Positions 7,579-16,947 are shown, counted from the first letter of the stretch. The stretch: DNA of 64,000 nt from Rhodovulum steppense (GCF_004339675.1 NZ_SLVM01000003.1:124001-188000), one strand, 5' to 3'. The notes: generated by a model not told the origin, from the sequence alone. A program made the numbers and translations.

Positions 7579-9668
7579 GCCGCCACCATGCCGACCAGGG
7601 AGGGGCGGGAATTGGTGCCGATTTCCTCGAAGGAGAGGACCGCCACCGAGATGCCCTTGGCCGAGAGCGCCGTCTGCAGGAAGCGCCTGCGCCGCCCCGA
7701 GGTGGCGATCACCGGGAAGACCCCGGCCTCGCCCGCGCGTGCGAGCCGTTCGGACACCGCGCCCGCCAGGCGGTTGAACTCCTCGGGCGGCAGGGCGACA
7801 TCGGGCGGGCCGTAATCGTTGGCGATCTGGTAGGAAGTGAAGCGGTCTTCCCATTCCGGGACGAGTTGCAGCAGGGGCAGCGTGCCGTCCTCGCGCCGGT
7901 GTTCGGCCACGAGCTGGAAGCCCAGGCGGCGGCGGACATGCTCGCAGATCGCCTCGGCGCTGGCATGCGAGGGGCGGGCCTCGGCGATGGCTTCGAGGAT
8001 CAGCGGCAGGTTGCGGATCGAAACCCGCTCCTCGAGCAGCAGGCGCAGAACGGCGAGCAGAAGGTCTGTCGGCACCTTGTCGGGCACAAGTTCCTCAAGC
8101 ATCCGGCGGTTGGCCGCGGCGCGGTCGGTGTCGGAAAGGTTGGTCAGTTCGTCGAGCAGCCGACGCAGCGCCTTGTTGGTCATCAGCCGGGCAAAGTTGC
8201 GCTTGACCACTTCCAGCAGATGGGTGGCCAGCACCTCGGAGGCGTTGACCACGGTGACGCCCATCAGCGCCAGTTCCTCGCGCTGGTCGGCGGCGACCCA
8301 GCGGGCGGGCGCGCCATAGACCGGCTCGCGCACATCCTCGCCCGGGGGCAGCGGCGTCGCCGCGTCGGGCTGCAGCGCCAGCACCTGTTCGGGGCGCAGC
8401 CGGTCGCGCGCCTGTTCGACCCCCTGGATGCGCATGACATAGGTTCCGGGCACCAGCGCGCCGTTGTCGGTCAGCCGGATCTCGGGAAGGATCAGACCGA
8501 AGCTTTCGGCCACATGGCGACGCATCGAGGTGATCCGGGCCTCGATCCCCGTGGCCGGGTCGAGCACCATGCCGACGAGATCGGGCGCGAATTCCAGGTG
8601 GATGTCGTCGAGGTCGAGCAGATCGCCCAGGCGGTTGGCAGGCTTGGCCTCGGCCGCCTCGCCGTCCTTGGGTTGCGCCGCGGCCGCGGCTTCGCGCTGG
8701 GCGCGGCGATACATCGCCACGGCGGCCAGGCCCAGCGCCGCGGCACCCGCGATGAAGGGCAGGAAGGGCAGGCCCGGGACCAGCGCAAAGAGGCCCAGCA
8801 GAACGGCGACGGTGCCCAGCGCGGCGGGGTGGCGGCCAAGCTGGCTGAACAGGGCGAAATCGGCCGTTCCGGTGGCGCCCCCGCGCGACAGCAGTAGCGC
8901 CGCGGCAATCGAGATGACGACCGCCGGGATCTGGGTCACAAGCCCGTCGCCCACGGTCAGGATCGCATAGGTCTCGAACGCGCGGCCGATCGGCATGCCA
9001 TGCACGATCACGCCCATCGCCAGCCCCATGATGAGGTTCAGCAGCGTGATGAGAAGCCCCGCGACCGCGTCGCCCTTGACGAATTTCGACGCCCCGTCGA
9101 GCGAACCGAAGAACGTGGTCTCGGCCTGTTCGCGTTCGCGCCGGGCCTTGGCCTCGGCATGGTCGATGGCGCCCGCGGCCATGTCGCTGTCGATGGCGAG
9201 CTGCTTGCCGGGCATGCCGTCCAGCGCGAAACGCGCGCCGACCTCGGCCATGCGGCCCGCGCCCTTGGTGATGACGATGAAGTTGACGATCATCAGCACG
9301 GCGAAGACCACGAGCCCGAGGAACACGCTGCCGCCCATGACGAACATCGCGAATCCCTCGATCACGTCGCCCGCGGCGCCGGTGCCGGTATGGCCCTGGC
9401 CGATGATCAGCTTGGTCGAGGAGACGTTGAGCGAGAGCCGCAGCATCACGGCGGCCAGAAGCACCGTGGGAAAGGCCGAGAAATCGAGCGGCCGCTCGAT
9501 GAAGAGCGTGACCGTGAAGATCAGGATCGCGATCGCGAAGGAGGCCGCGAGGCCGATATCCAGCACCCAGGCCGGCATCGGCAGGATCATCATCACGATC
9601 ACCGCCATCAGCGCGAGCGCGAGCAGGATCGTCGGGCGGAAGAGTTCCTTGAGCGTCAGGTTCGGCAC
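7575..9668 (-). CDS. flhA: Flagellar export platform protein FlhA
   Basis: A 697-residue export protein with about eight N-terminal membrane helices and a large cytoplasmic domain forming the nonameric ring. Landmarks include MILPMPAWVLDIGLAASFAI, the FHIPEP-type loop MAEVGARFALDGMPGKQ, and GDGLVTQIPAVVISIAAALL. The start is taken as the GTG at 9668 (VPNLTLKELF), which follows a G-rich Shine-Dalgarno; the frame continues to a TTG at 9707 but the extra residues are Arg-rich and unlike FlhA. 187 bases separate it from the upstream periplasmic-protein gene, and nothing is recognised in that gap. Confidence 0.94.
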   Translation of the reverse strand: MPNLTLKELFRPTILLALALMAVIVMMILPMPAWVLDIGLAASFAIAILIFTVTLFIERPLDFSAFPTVLLAAVMLRLSLNVSSTKLIIGQGHTGTGAAGDVIEGFAMFVMGGSVFLGLVVFAVLMIVNFIVITKGAGRMAEVGARFALDGMPGKQLAIDSDMAAGAIDHAEAKARREREQAETTFFGSLDGASKFVKGDAVAGLLITLLNLIMGLAMGVIVHGMPIGRAFETYAILTVGDGLVTQIPAVVISIAAALLLSRGGATGTADFALFSQLGRHPAALGTVAVLLGLFALVPGLPFLPFIAGAAALGLAAVAMYRRAQREAAAAAQPKDGEAAEAKPANRLGDLLDLDDIHLEFAPDLVGMVLDPATGIEARITSMRRHVAESFGLILPEIRLTDNGALVPGTYVMRIQGVEQARDRLRPEQVLALQPDAATPLPPGEDVREPVYGAPARWVAADQREELALMGVTVVNASEVLATHLLEVVKRNFARLMTNKALRRLLDELTNLSDTDRAAANRRMLEELVPDKVPTDLLLAVLRLLLEERVSIRNLPLILEAIAEARPSHASAEAICEHVRRRLGFQLVAEHRREDGTLPLLQLVPEWEDRFTSYQIANDYGPPDVALPPEEFNRLAGAVSERLARAGEAGVFPVIATSGRRRRFLQTALSAKGISVAVLSFEEIGTNSRPSLVGMVAA

Positions 9669-9855
9669 GGACGCCCCCCGCCTGTTGCGCAAGCCGCGTC
9701 GCGGCAAGGGGATGGGCCCGCGTCAGGGGCGGGCGGCACGGGCGCGCGACGGGATCTGGGATATGCCATTCTGGCCTGTCCGGGTCGTTGGGGGGCTGTT
9801 CGGTCCGTCCGAAGCCTAGGGCGGTACGGTTGACAAAAGCTGAATCCCCGCGGTC

Positions 9856-12111
9856 TCAGCGTGGCTCTGTCCTGGCGAGGAGATCCTTGAGCCGGTCGCG
9901 CATGACCCCGCTGCCCTCCAGCAGATCGCGCGCGCCTGCGAGGCTGGGCGCCTGCGCGGGGTCGAAGGCGGCGGCCGGGGTGGTCTGGCGCATCGCGGCA
10001 TAGCCGCTCTGGCTGTCGGGGCCCGCGGTCTCGACCGTGGACCAGTCCCGCTCGCGCCAGGCCAGCGCGGCCTGTCGGGCGGTATCGCCGGCCGCCCCGT
10101 AATGGCGGGCGGCCTCGACCAGATCACCGCGGGCGCGCGCGGCCTCGGCGCGCAGACGCTCGGCCTGGGTCGTTTCAAGGCCGGACAGGTATTGCGTCGC
10201 CTCGCCCGGCCGCCCGGCGGCCAGCGCAAGCCGGGCCCGCACGAGCCGTTCCTCGTCGGTGCCCTGGGGCGGGATGCCCGCGATGATCTGCCCGGCCCGG
10301 GGCGCGAATCCGAGGTCGAGCAGCCGGTCGGCCGCGGCAAGACGCGCCTTGGGTGTCAGCGCAATGGTCGGCACGGTCAGCGCGCCCGAGAATGCCTCGC
10401 GCAGGATGTCGGCATCGTTGCCGTCGCGGGCAAGCGCCCGCAGCAGGTCGGAGGCAAGATCCTCGCGGGGTTCCAGGCCGTGATGGAGCAACATGCCGAA
10501 GGCCGTCTGGAAATTGCCCCGCGTCGCGTGGCCGCGGATCGCGAGTTCGACCAGGCGCATGCCCTGCGGGGTGTCGCGTCGTTCATAGGCCAGCGCCTCG
10601 GCCAGCCGGAGGATGTCCATTTCGGGCACCTGCCCCGAGATCAGCAGGCTTTCGATCTTGACGATCACGGCCTCCGGCGTGGCCGGTCCGCCTTGCGCCA
10701 GCACCTCCTCGATCCTGGCCTCGGCGGTCTCGGTCTCGCCGCGGGACAGGTCGATCCTGGCCTCGACGATCGTCAGATCGCCCGAACGTGTCTTGTCGCC
10801 CGCACGCGCCACGGCGTTGCGCACCCGCGTCGCGGCCTCGGTCGCGCCCGAGGCGAGAAAACGCTCGGCCAGGATCGGGCCGAGATGGCGGCGCAGGTGA
10901 AGCGGCAGCTCCGAGAAGCTGCGGATCACCGCGGCCTCGTCGACCTCGGCGGCCGAGGAGATCTTCGGACGGGCGAGGGTCGCCCAGAGCGCGGCGCGGT
11001 TGGGACAGGAGAGCTGGCCGTCGAACAGGGCGGGGTTCTCGGCGATGCCCTCGTCGATGATCGCACCAACCTCGCGCCAGACCGCAGCGGGCGGCGTGTC
11101 CAGGCGGACCGTATCGATCACCGCCCGCACCTCGGTCCCGAAGCCGAGCGCGAGATAGGCGCGGACAAGCTTTTCGGCACCGGCCGGATCGGTGGCGTCG
11201 CGCATGTTCAGCAGCGCAGCGCGCCCCTCGGCGATCAGCGCCCCCGGGCTCTGGCCCTCCCCCCAGGCGGCGAGGTCGAAATAGCTGTCAGGGTAGCAGG
11301 GATCGCCGAGAGCCGAGCGGTCCTGCCGAGCGGCCTGGGGGCCTAATCCGCGGTCGATGCTGGTCTCGACATGGATGTTGGGCCGGTCTCCCAGCCCGGC
11401 AAGCGGCGTTTCGGCATCGGCCGATCCGGGCTCCGGCTCAGGTTCGCGCCCGCGCGCCTCGGACGGCGGCGGCCGGTCGGGGGTGATGTCGGCGGCTTGC
11501 AGCAGGCCCTGGGACGCAGCCCGGCCGATCTGCTTCATCAGTTCCGACCGGGCGCTTTCGACCCTGGGGTCGGGCGGGTCCACGGCCGCGAGCGGCTCCG
11601 GGGGAAGGAAACGGCCGATCACCGGGGACGGCGTCATGCGGCCGATATCGAGCGGCAGTCGCACGCGCGGGCGGGCGGGAACGACCGCCGGGCGGGCGGC
11701 CTCGACCGGACGGGGCTCGACCAGGGAGGCCTCGAAGGGCGAGTCGGCGGGGGCGGGACCGGTGCGCAGGTCGAGCACAAGCACGCCCGGACGCAGCAGC
11801 ATCGCATCGGCATGGACCCCGTCGGGCACGGCGAGCGCGACGATTCCGGGCTCGGCCTGGCGGATATCGGCCAGGCGGGTCCGCGGGATCAGGGTGAACA
11901 CGCCGCCCAGGGCGAAATCCAGTGCGGGATTGCCGAATCGCAGAAGGTAGCCGTCCGCGCCACGCCCCAGCGTCCAGCTCACATCGGCCGGAAACTCGAA
12001 GACGAGCCGCGAGAAATCCGCATGCTCGCCCGAGCGGATCGCGACGGTCTGGGCCAGCGCCGGTGTCCAGAACAGCGCGAGAAGAATGGCCAGAAGGCCC
12101 CGGCGGATCAT
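9856..12111 (-). CDS. Periplasmic AMIN-like/TPR-like protein in the motA operon
   Basis: A 751-residue exported protein of unknown function. A signal peptide (residues 1-20, ending ALAQT) is followed by a beta-rich domain resembling AMIN domains (SGEHADFSRLVFEFPADV to about residue 115), a Pro/Arg-rich linker (about 120-230) and a long helical region with TPR-like repeats up to the C-terminus. Its start overlaps the motA stop (ATGA) and flhA follows, so it is co-expressed with the motor genes. A part like that of rhizobial MotC, a periplasmic motor protein, is possible by position only; no sequence similarity to MotC was recognised. Confidence 0.8.
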   Translation of the reverse strand: MIRRGLLAILLALFWTPALAQTVAIRSGEHADFSRLVFEFPADVSWTLGRGADGYLLRFGNPALDFALGGVFTLIPRTRLADIRQAEPGIVALAVPDGVHADAMLLRPGVLVLDLRTGPAPADSPFEASLVEPRPVEAARPAVVPARPRVRLPLDIGRMTPSPVIGRFLPPEPLAAVDPPDPRVESARSELMKQIGRAASQGLLQAADITPDRPPPSEARGREPEPEPGSADAETPLAGLGDRPNIHVETSIDRGLGPQAARQDRSALGDPCYPDSYFDLAAWGEGQSPGALIAEGRAALLNMRDATDPAGAEKLVRAYLALGFGTEVRAVIDTVRLDTPPAAVWREVGAIIDEGIAENPALFDGQLSCPNRAALWATLARPKISSAAEVDEAAVIRSFSELPLHLRRHLGPILAERFLASGATEAATRVRNAVARAGDKTRSGDLTIVEARIDLSRGETETAEARIEEVLAQGGPATPEAVIVKIESLLISGQVPEMDILRLAEALAYERRDTPQGMRLVELAIRGHATRGNFQTAFGMLLHHGLEPREDLASDLLRALARDGNDADILREAFSGALTVPTIALTPKARLAAADRLLDLGFAPRAGQIIAGIPPQGTDEERLVRARLALAAGRPGEATQYLSGLETTQAERLRAEAARARGDLVEAARHYGAAGDTARQAALAWRERDWSTVETAGPDSQSGYAAMRQTTPAAAFDPAQAPSLAGARDLLEGSGVMRDRLKDLLARTEPR

Positions 12112-12977
12112 GCGGCCTCCTGCTTGGTTGCCTTCAGCGCCTCTTCGAGTTCCGAGAAGCTGGGGCGCATCGCGCCCGGCGTGTTCTGGCGGCCGACCTC
12201 GATGCAGATGGTGGGCGGGTGGTTGTGCAGGTTGGCGACCAGCACCTCGCGGATGAGGTGGTAGAAATGGGCGTCCTCCTCGGTGACGGCGCGCACCCGC
12301 ACGGCGAAGGGGCCAACGAAACCATAGGCGAGGAACACGCCGAGGAAGGTGCCGACCAGTGCACCGCCGATCATCTTGCCGAGGATCTCGGGCGGCTGGT
12401 CGATCGAGGCCATGGTCTTGATCACGCCGAGCACCGCGGCCACGATCCCCAGCGCGGGCAGGCCGTCGGCGACGGTCTGAAGCGCGTGGCTGGAATGCAT
12501 CGCGTGATGCATATGCGCCTCGAGCCGTTTCTCGAGCACCTCCTCGACCTGGTGGGGGTCGTCATAGTTCATGCTGGCTGCGCGCAGGGTGTCGCAGATC
12601 AGTTCGACCGCGGTGGAATCGGCGGCAATCCTGGGATAGCGGCCGAAGATGGGCGAGTCGGCGGGTGCCTCGATATGGGATTCCAGCTCCAGCGGGTTCT
12701 GCCGTGCGACGCGGATCATCTCGAACAACAGGCACAGAAGGTCGCGGTAATCCGCAGGTTTCCACTTGGGTCCCTTGAAGATCTTGCCGATATCCTTGAG
12801 CGTGTGCTTGATCGACGCCATGTCGTTGCCGATGGCAAAGGCCCCGATCGCGGCGCCGCCGATCATCATCATCTCGAACGGCAACGCCTTGATGATGATC
12901 CCGAGCTTGCCACCTGCAAGCAGGTAGCCCCCGAAGACCATCACGAAGACGACAAGAATCCCGACGATGCCGATCAT
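12108..12977 (-). CDS. motA: Flagellar stator protein MotA
   Basis: A 289-residue stator subunit with four membrane helices. Motifs include the N-terminal IGIVGILVVFVMVFGGYLLA, the cytoplasmic loop rich in charged residues, and the last two helices TVADGLPALGIVAAVLGVIK and GTFLGVFLAYGFVGPFAVR. MotA and MotB form the proton channel that drives rotation. It is encoded between a MotE-like gene and the periplasmic TPR-like protein, while motB lies 11 kb away at 23.6 kb; this split is unlike enteric motAB. Confidence 0.95.
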   Translation of the reverse strand: MIGIVGILVVFVMVFGGYLLAGGKLGIIIKALPFEMMMIGGAAIGAFAIGNDMASIKHTLKDIGKIFKGPKWKPADYRDLLCLLFEMIRVARQNPLELESHIEAPADSPIFGRYPRIAADSTAVELICDTLRAASMNYDDPHQVEEVLEKRLEAHMHHAMHSSHALQTVADGLPALGIVAAVLGVIKTMASIDQPPEILGKMIGGALVGTFLGVFLAYGFVGPFAVRVRAVTEEDAHFYHLIREVLVANLHNHPPTICIEVGRQNTPGAMRPSFSELEEALKATKQEAA

Positions 12978-13038
12978 GGCAGCTCCGATATGTTCCGTTC
13001 AGGACGGACTCTGGCAGGCCCGCGTTAAGAAAGACTGA

Positions 13039-13635
13039 TTATTCCCTTGGCGCCCGCGCGTTGCGGCCCGCCAGAATCACGCTGATCGAATAGGCAAGCG
13101 GCGGGTCGAGCCCCGCCAGGACCGCCGCGGCCGCATCCGGCCGCATCCGGCCGAGGAACCCCGCCGCGAATTCGGGGGCCATTTCGGCAAAAAGCGCGGC
13201 GGCCTCGTCGGGCTTCATGTTCTCGTAGACGGCGGTCAGCCGGGCGACATCGTTCTCGGCCGCGTCGTCTGCAATGGTGAGGGTGTCCCGGAGCGCGGCT
13301 TGCGCGGCCTCGAGCGCCTCGATCTGGCGGGCGATTTCCTCGCCCGCGATGTCGATTGTCGCCTCGCGTTCGTCCAGAAACGCCTCGCGGGCCGCGACCT
13401 CGGCCTCGCGGGCCTGGAGCGCGGCAAGCACGGCGGCGATGTCGGGCGGCGGGGGGCAGGGCTCGGCCACAGCCTCCTGCGTTGCGGGCGACGTCTGGGC
13501 AAGCCCGCGGATCTCGTCGGTCAGGGCCTGCGCGGTGCCGCCGCCGAAACGGATCAGCCCCGAGGCGAGGAAAAGCCCGGCGATGACCGGAAGCACCGCG
13601 CCGCCGCTGCGGAAGGGCGAGGATTTGCGGCTCAT
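13039..13635 (-). CDS. motE: MotE-like periplasmic protein (MgtE-N-like domain)
   Basis: A 198-residue protein with one N-terminal hydrophobic segment (about residues 13-32, signal anchor), a coiled coil rich in Glu/Ala (residues 65-130) and a C-terminal MgtE-N-like helical module VYENMKPDEAAALFAEM and FLGRMRPDAAAAVLAGL. That architecture matches the MotE/FlbB-type proteins of alphaproteobacterial motor operons; rhizobial MotE is a chaperone for the periplasmic motor protein MotC. ATGA overlap with the upstream 147-residue gene. Name by architecture and context. Confidence 0.72.
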   Translation of the reverse strand: MSRKSSPFRSGGAVLPVIAGLFLASGLIRFGGGTAQALTDEIRGLAQTSPATQEAVAEPCPPPPDIAAVLAALQAREAEVAAREAFLDEREATIDIAGEEIARQIEALEAAQAALRDTLTIADDAAENDVARLTAVYENMKPDEAAALFAEMAPEFAAGFLGRMRPDAAAAVLAGLDPPLAYSISVILAGRNARAPRE

Positions 13636-14075
13636 TCGGCGGCCTCCGGAACGCGGCGGCGGAACAGAACCGCCGGGGCCTCGGCGGGCGGCGGCGCATC
13701 CGCCGGAGGTGCCGGGGCCATCGGCGGCGATGCCGAAGCGGGGCCCGCCGGTGTCGTCTCGGCGGGCGGAGGCGCGGCGCGCGGCACCTCGGGCGGCAGA
13801 TCGTGCATTGCCGCGACCAGCAGTTCCAGGCGCCTTGCCACATCCTCGGCCCGTCCGGTCAGGCTTTGCAGCCCGTCGGTAGAATGGCGTGCGGTGCTTT
13901 GCGCCCCGTGCAGCACCTTGGTCATGTCGTCCACCTGGGCCGAAAGCACGGCGATCGCGCCCCCCATGCCCTTTTCCAGGTCGTTGAAGCGCCGCAGGCG
14001 CCGCGCCAGGACATGACAGTAGAGCGTGGCGCCCAGCGCCCCGGCGATCAGCAGGATATCCGCGATCAACGCCAT
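13632..14075 (-). CDS. Small membrane-anchored coiled-coil protein of the motor operon
   Basis: A 147-residue protein: one N-terminal membrane helix (residues 3-22), a cytoplasmic or periplasmic coiled coil (about 28-95, with QVDDMTKVLHGAQSTARHST) and a Pro/Ala-rich C-terminal tail. It lies ten bases after fliL and overlaps the MotE-like gene (ATGA). The place right after fliL is that of MotF, a bitopic protein needed for rotation in Rhodobacter sphaeroides, but this protein is shorter than MotF as I remember it, so the link is only a hypothesis. It could equally be one of the uncharacterised alphaproteobacterial flagellar families. Confidence 0.6.
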   Translation of the reverse strand: MALIADILLIAGALGATLYCHVLARRLRRFNDLEKGMGGAIAVLSAQVDDMTKVLHGAQSTARHSTDGLQSLTGRAEDVARRLELLVAAMHDLPPEVPRAAPPPAETTPAGPASASPPMAPAPPADAPPPAEAPAVLFRRRVPEAAE

Positions 14076-14085
14076 TCTCGCCTCC

Positions 14086-14583
14086 TCAGTTCAGCACGAA
14101 TTCGGTGATCAAGAGGTCACGCACCCGATCCTGCCCGGTGACGAGCTGGACCCGGCGCAGCATCTGCGCACGCAGGGTGATGAGCGCCGTCGGGCGCTCC
14201 AGCTCGGCGGCCTCGACGGCGCGCAGATAGCTGTTCAGCACGTCGACCACCCGCGGCATCAGCAGGGTCACTTCCTGCTGATGGACCGGGTTCACCTCGA
14301 GCTGGGCCTGAAAGCGCAAGTGACGCCGCTGCGATTCGGGGCCGAGCGAGATGATCATCGGCTCGATCGGGACGAAGGCGACGCTGCCCAGAACGGAATC
14401 GCTGACCCGGTCCGATGACCCGCTGCCCGTGGTCGTCTTGTCCGCCCCTCCCAGGATCAGGCCGGAATAGATCGCAAAAAAGGCCCCGCCGCCGAGGACG
14501 AGCGCCCCGACCAATCCGAGGATCAGCGGTTTCTTCGACTTGCTGGCGGGGGCTTCTGCCCCGTCGTCTTGCGTATCGGCCAT
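14086..14583 (-). CDS. fliL: Flagellar basal-body-associated protein FliL (second copy)
   Basis: A 165-residue single-pass membrane protein: cytoplasmic N-terminus with KSKKP, membrane helix at residues 18-40, and a periplasmic FliL domain (FVPIEPMIISLGPESQRRHL, FQAQLEVNPVHQQEVTLLMP, ending RDLLITEFVLN). This is the typical FliL and is divergent from fliF, heading the fliL-motE-motA-flhA-fliR-flhB operon. A CtrA-box-like site lies in the fliL/fliF gap. Confidence 0.9.
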   Translation of the reverse strand: MADTQDDGAEAPASKSKKPLILGLVGALVLGGGAFFAIYSGLILGGADKTTTGSGSSDRVSDSVLGSVAFVPIEPMIISLGPESQRRHLRFQAQLEVNPVHQQEVTLLMPRVVDVLNSYLRAVEAAELERPTALITLRAQMLRRVQLVTGQDRVRDLLITEFVLN

Positions 14584-14628
14584 TTCCCGGCCTCCTTGTC
14601 TGCCCGTTCCTCTATAGCCGCGGGAGGG

Positions 14629-14643
14629 CTAACCGATTGTTAA
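14629..14643. promoter_or_regulatory. CtrA-box-like site between fliL and fliF
   Basis: CTAA-N7-TTAA in the divergent fliL/fliF intergenic region, one base from the CtrA consensus TTAA-N7-TTAA. It is placed to act on either promoter. Inferred from sequence and from the similar sites upstream of flgB and flgE. Confidence 0.5.
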
Positions 14644-14707
14644 GCCGGTCCTGCGAAGGATGTGCGGCAGAAACGGGGCAGAAGCCCCCAGGATCGGGAG
14701 ACCCATC

Positions 14708-16357
14708 TTGCCGCAGCTTTTGGCCATATGGACCGGGCTGACCCCGAGCCGCCGGGTGATCGTTATTCTGGCGACCGTGGCGATGTTCGCCGCCGTTCTT
14801 TTTCTGTCGCGGGTGGCAACGACGCCCCGCATGGCGCTGCTCTATTCCGGTCTCGACAGTGCCGCAGCCGGCGAGGTGATCCGCGCGCTCGACCAGACCG
14901 GCATTGCCTACGAGGTGCGCGGCCCGGCGATCTATGTCGATGCCGGCCGCCGCGATTCGCTGCGCATGACGCTGGCGAGCGAAGGATTGCCGTCGAATGG
15001 CGCCGCGGGCTACGAGCTGCTGGACTCGCTGTCGGGATTCGGCACGACCTCGCAGATGTTCGATGCCGCCTATTGGCGCGCCAAGGAAGGCGAGCTGGCG
15101 CGCACGATCCTGGCCAATCCGCAGTTCCGCAGCGCGCGGGTGCATATCGCCACGCCCAGCGCGCGGCCCTTTGCACGCAATGTCAGGCCCGCCGCCGCCG
15201 TGACGGTCGGCGCGGCCGGCGGCCCGCTGGGCCCCGCCCAGGCCAAGGCGCTGCGCTACCTCGTCGCCTCGAGCGTCGCCGGGCTGATGCCCGCGGATGT
15301 CTCGGTGATCGACGCGAATAGCGGCACCGTGGTCACCGACGACACGACCGCGAGCTTTGGCGGCGACGCCGATGACCGTGCCGCGGCGCTGAAGGGTCGG
15401 CTGGAACGGCTGCTGGCCGCGCGGCTCGGTCCCGGACGTGCGGTCGTCGAGGTCAGCATCGAGACCGAAACCCAGAGCGAATCGATCCGCGAACGGCTGA
15501 TCGACCCCGAAAGCCGGATCGCGATCAGTTCCGAGAACGAGCAACGCTCGACGAACTCGAGCGAAACCGGCGGCGGCGCGGTGACCGTGGCGAGCAACCT
15601 GCCCGAGGGTGCCGGCGCCTCCGACCGCCAGTCGCAGCGCAAGGAAACCCAGACGCAGGAGCGCGTGAACTACGAGGTCTCGCAGACCGAACGCGAGATC
15701 CTGCGGGCTCCGGGTGCGGTCAAGCGGCTGAGCGTTGCGGTCCTGGTCGACGGGGTGGCCGGGCGCGACGAGGCGGGCAACCCGACCTGGAACCCGCTGC
15801 CCGAGGCCGAGATCGAGGCGCTGCGCGAGCTGGTCGCCTCGGCCGCCGGATTCGACGACTCGCGCGGTGATGTCATCACGCTGAAATCCATGCCGTTCGA
15901 GCCGGTCGAGGCGCTGGGCTCGGGTCCCGGAAGCAGCCTGCTCGGCGACGTTTCGCTTGATCCGCTGACGCTGATCCAGCTTGCCGTGCTGGCCGCAGTG
16001 GCGCTGATCCTCGGGCTTTTCGTGGTCCGCCCGATCCTTGCCGGGTCCGGTCGTGCGACACCCGCGGGCCTGCCGCCGCCGCAGCGGTCCGGTGCCGACT
16101 CTGGCGACGGCCAGACCTGGCTGGACGGCGAGATCGACCCCGATGACGGCTTTGCGCCGGGCCTGCCCATGGCCACGATGACGATGAACACGCTTGATCC
16201 GTCGGCCTTCACCGATAGCGGCTTTGGGGGTGGCGGCTTCGGCGCGTCCGACAACGACCCGGTCGGCCGACTGCGCGACCTTATCGAGGAACGGCGAGAG
16301 GAATCGGTGGCGATCCTGCGCGGCTGGATGGAGGAACGGCAGGAGACGCCGTCGTGA
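14708..16357 (+). CDS. fliF: Flagellar MS-ring protein FliF
   Basis: A 549-residue MS-ring protein. Membrane helices lie near the N-terminus (VIVILATVAMFAAVLFLS) and C-terminus (LIQLAVLAAVALILGLFVV), with the periplasmic ring-building motifs between (MALLYSGLDSAAAGEVIRAL, ERVNYEVSQTEREI). The start is taken as TTG at 14708 (LPQLLAIWTG), because GGGAG lies eight bases upstream and the sequence then matches family N-termini; an in-frame ATG at 14660 would add 16 residues but has its purine tract directly against the start. The acidic C-terminus (SVAILRGWMEE) binds FliG. Overlaps fliH by four bases. Confidence 0.93.
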   Translation: MPQLLAIWTGLTPSRRVIVILATVAMFAAVLFLSRVATTPRMALLYSGLDSAAAGEVIRALDQTGIAYEVRGPAIYVDAGRRDSLRMTLASEGLPSNGAAGYELLDSLSGFGTTSQMFDAAYWRAKEGELARTILANPQFRSARVHIATPSARPFARNVRPAAAVTVGAAGGPLGPAQAKALRYLVASSVAGLMPADVSVIDANSGTVVTDDTTASFGGDADDRAAALKGRLERLLAARLGPGRAVVEVSIETETQSESIRERLIDPESRIAISSENEQRSTNSSETGGGAVTVASNLPEGAGASDRQSQRKETQTQERVNYEVSQTEREILRAPGAVKRLSVAVLVDGVAGRDEAGNPTWNPLPEAEIEALRELVASAAGFDDSRGDVITLKSMPFEPVEALGSGPGSSLLGDVSLDPLTLIQLAVLAAVALILGLFVVRPILAGSGRATPAGLPPPQRSGADSGDGQTWLDGEIDPDDGFAPGLPMATMTMNTLDPSAFTDSGFGGGGFGASDNDPVGRLRDLIEERREESVAILRGWMEERQETPS

Positions 16358-16947
16358 CCCGGCTCAACCTGGAGGATTTCTCGGCCCCGCGGGTCGAGGA
16401 GCCGGAGGCCCGGCCCGAGCCGTTCGATGCCCAGGACATTCGCCTGAAGGCCTTCGAGGAGGGATACAAGGCCGGTTGGGACGATGCGGCCGCCGCGGAG
16501 GCCGAGTCACATGCCCGCATCACGGCGGATTTCGCCAAGACCCTTCAGGAGATGTCCTTCAGCTATCACGAGGCGCGCGCTCACATGCTCGCGGCGCTGG
16601 GGCCGCTGCTGAGCGCGATGGTCGAGCGGGTGCTGCCGCAGATCGCCGCCGCCGGGTTCGCCCGGACGGTGGTCGAGACGGCGATGCAGCTTGCCGAGAC
16701 CCAGGCCGAACGCCCGGTGCGGATTCGTGTCTGCCCCGAGAACCGGGCGGCGCTGGAGGGGCTGATCGCCACCGATCCGGGCCTGCCGCTGGCCGTGGTC
16801 GAGGACGACACGCTCGGCCCCGGGCAGGCGCTGGTCTCGGCCGGAACCGTCGAGAACGAAATCGACATAGACGGGATGCTGTCCGCGCTCCGGACGGCGC
16901 TCGACGACTTCCTGACCACCCAAGAGGAGACCCGCCACAATGGATGA
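16354..16947 (+). CDS. fliH: Flagellar export regulator FliH
   Basis: A 197-residue protein starting with GTG overlapping the fliF stop (GTGA). It has the FliH-type segment KAFEEGYKAGWDDAAAAEA, a helical middle (KTLQEMSFSYHEARAHM) and a C-terminal domain resembling the V-ATPase E-subunit fold (VRIRVCPENRAALEGLIA). FliH holds the ATPase FliI in check and tethers it to the FliN/FlhA base. Conservation in this family is low, but context between fliF and fliN supports the call. Confidence 0.82.
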   Translation: MTRLNLEDFSAPRVEEPEARPEPFDAQDIRLKAFEEGYKAGWDDAAAAEAESHARITADFAKTLQEMSFSYHEARAHMLAALGPLLSAMVERVLPQIAAAGFARTVVETAMQLAETQAERPVRIRVCPENRAALEGLIATDPGLPLAVVEDDTLGPGQALVSAGTVENEIDIDGMLSALRTALDDFLTTQEETRHNG

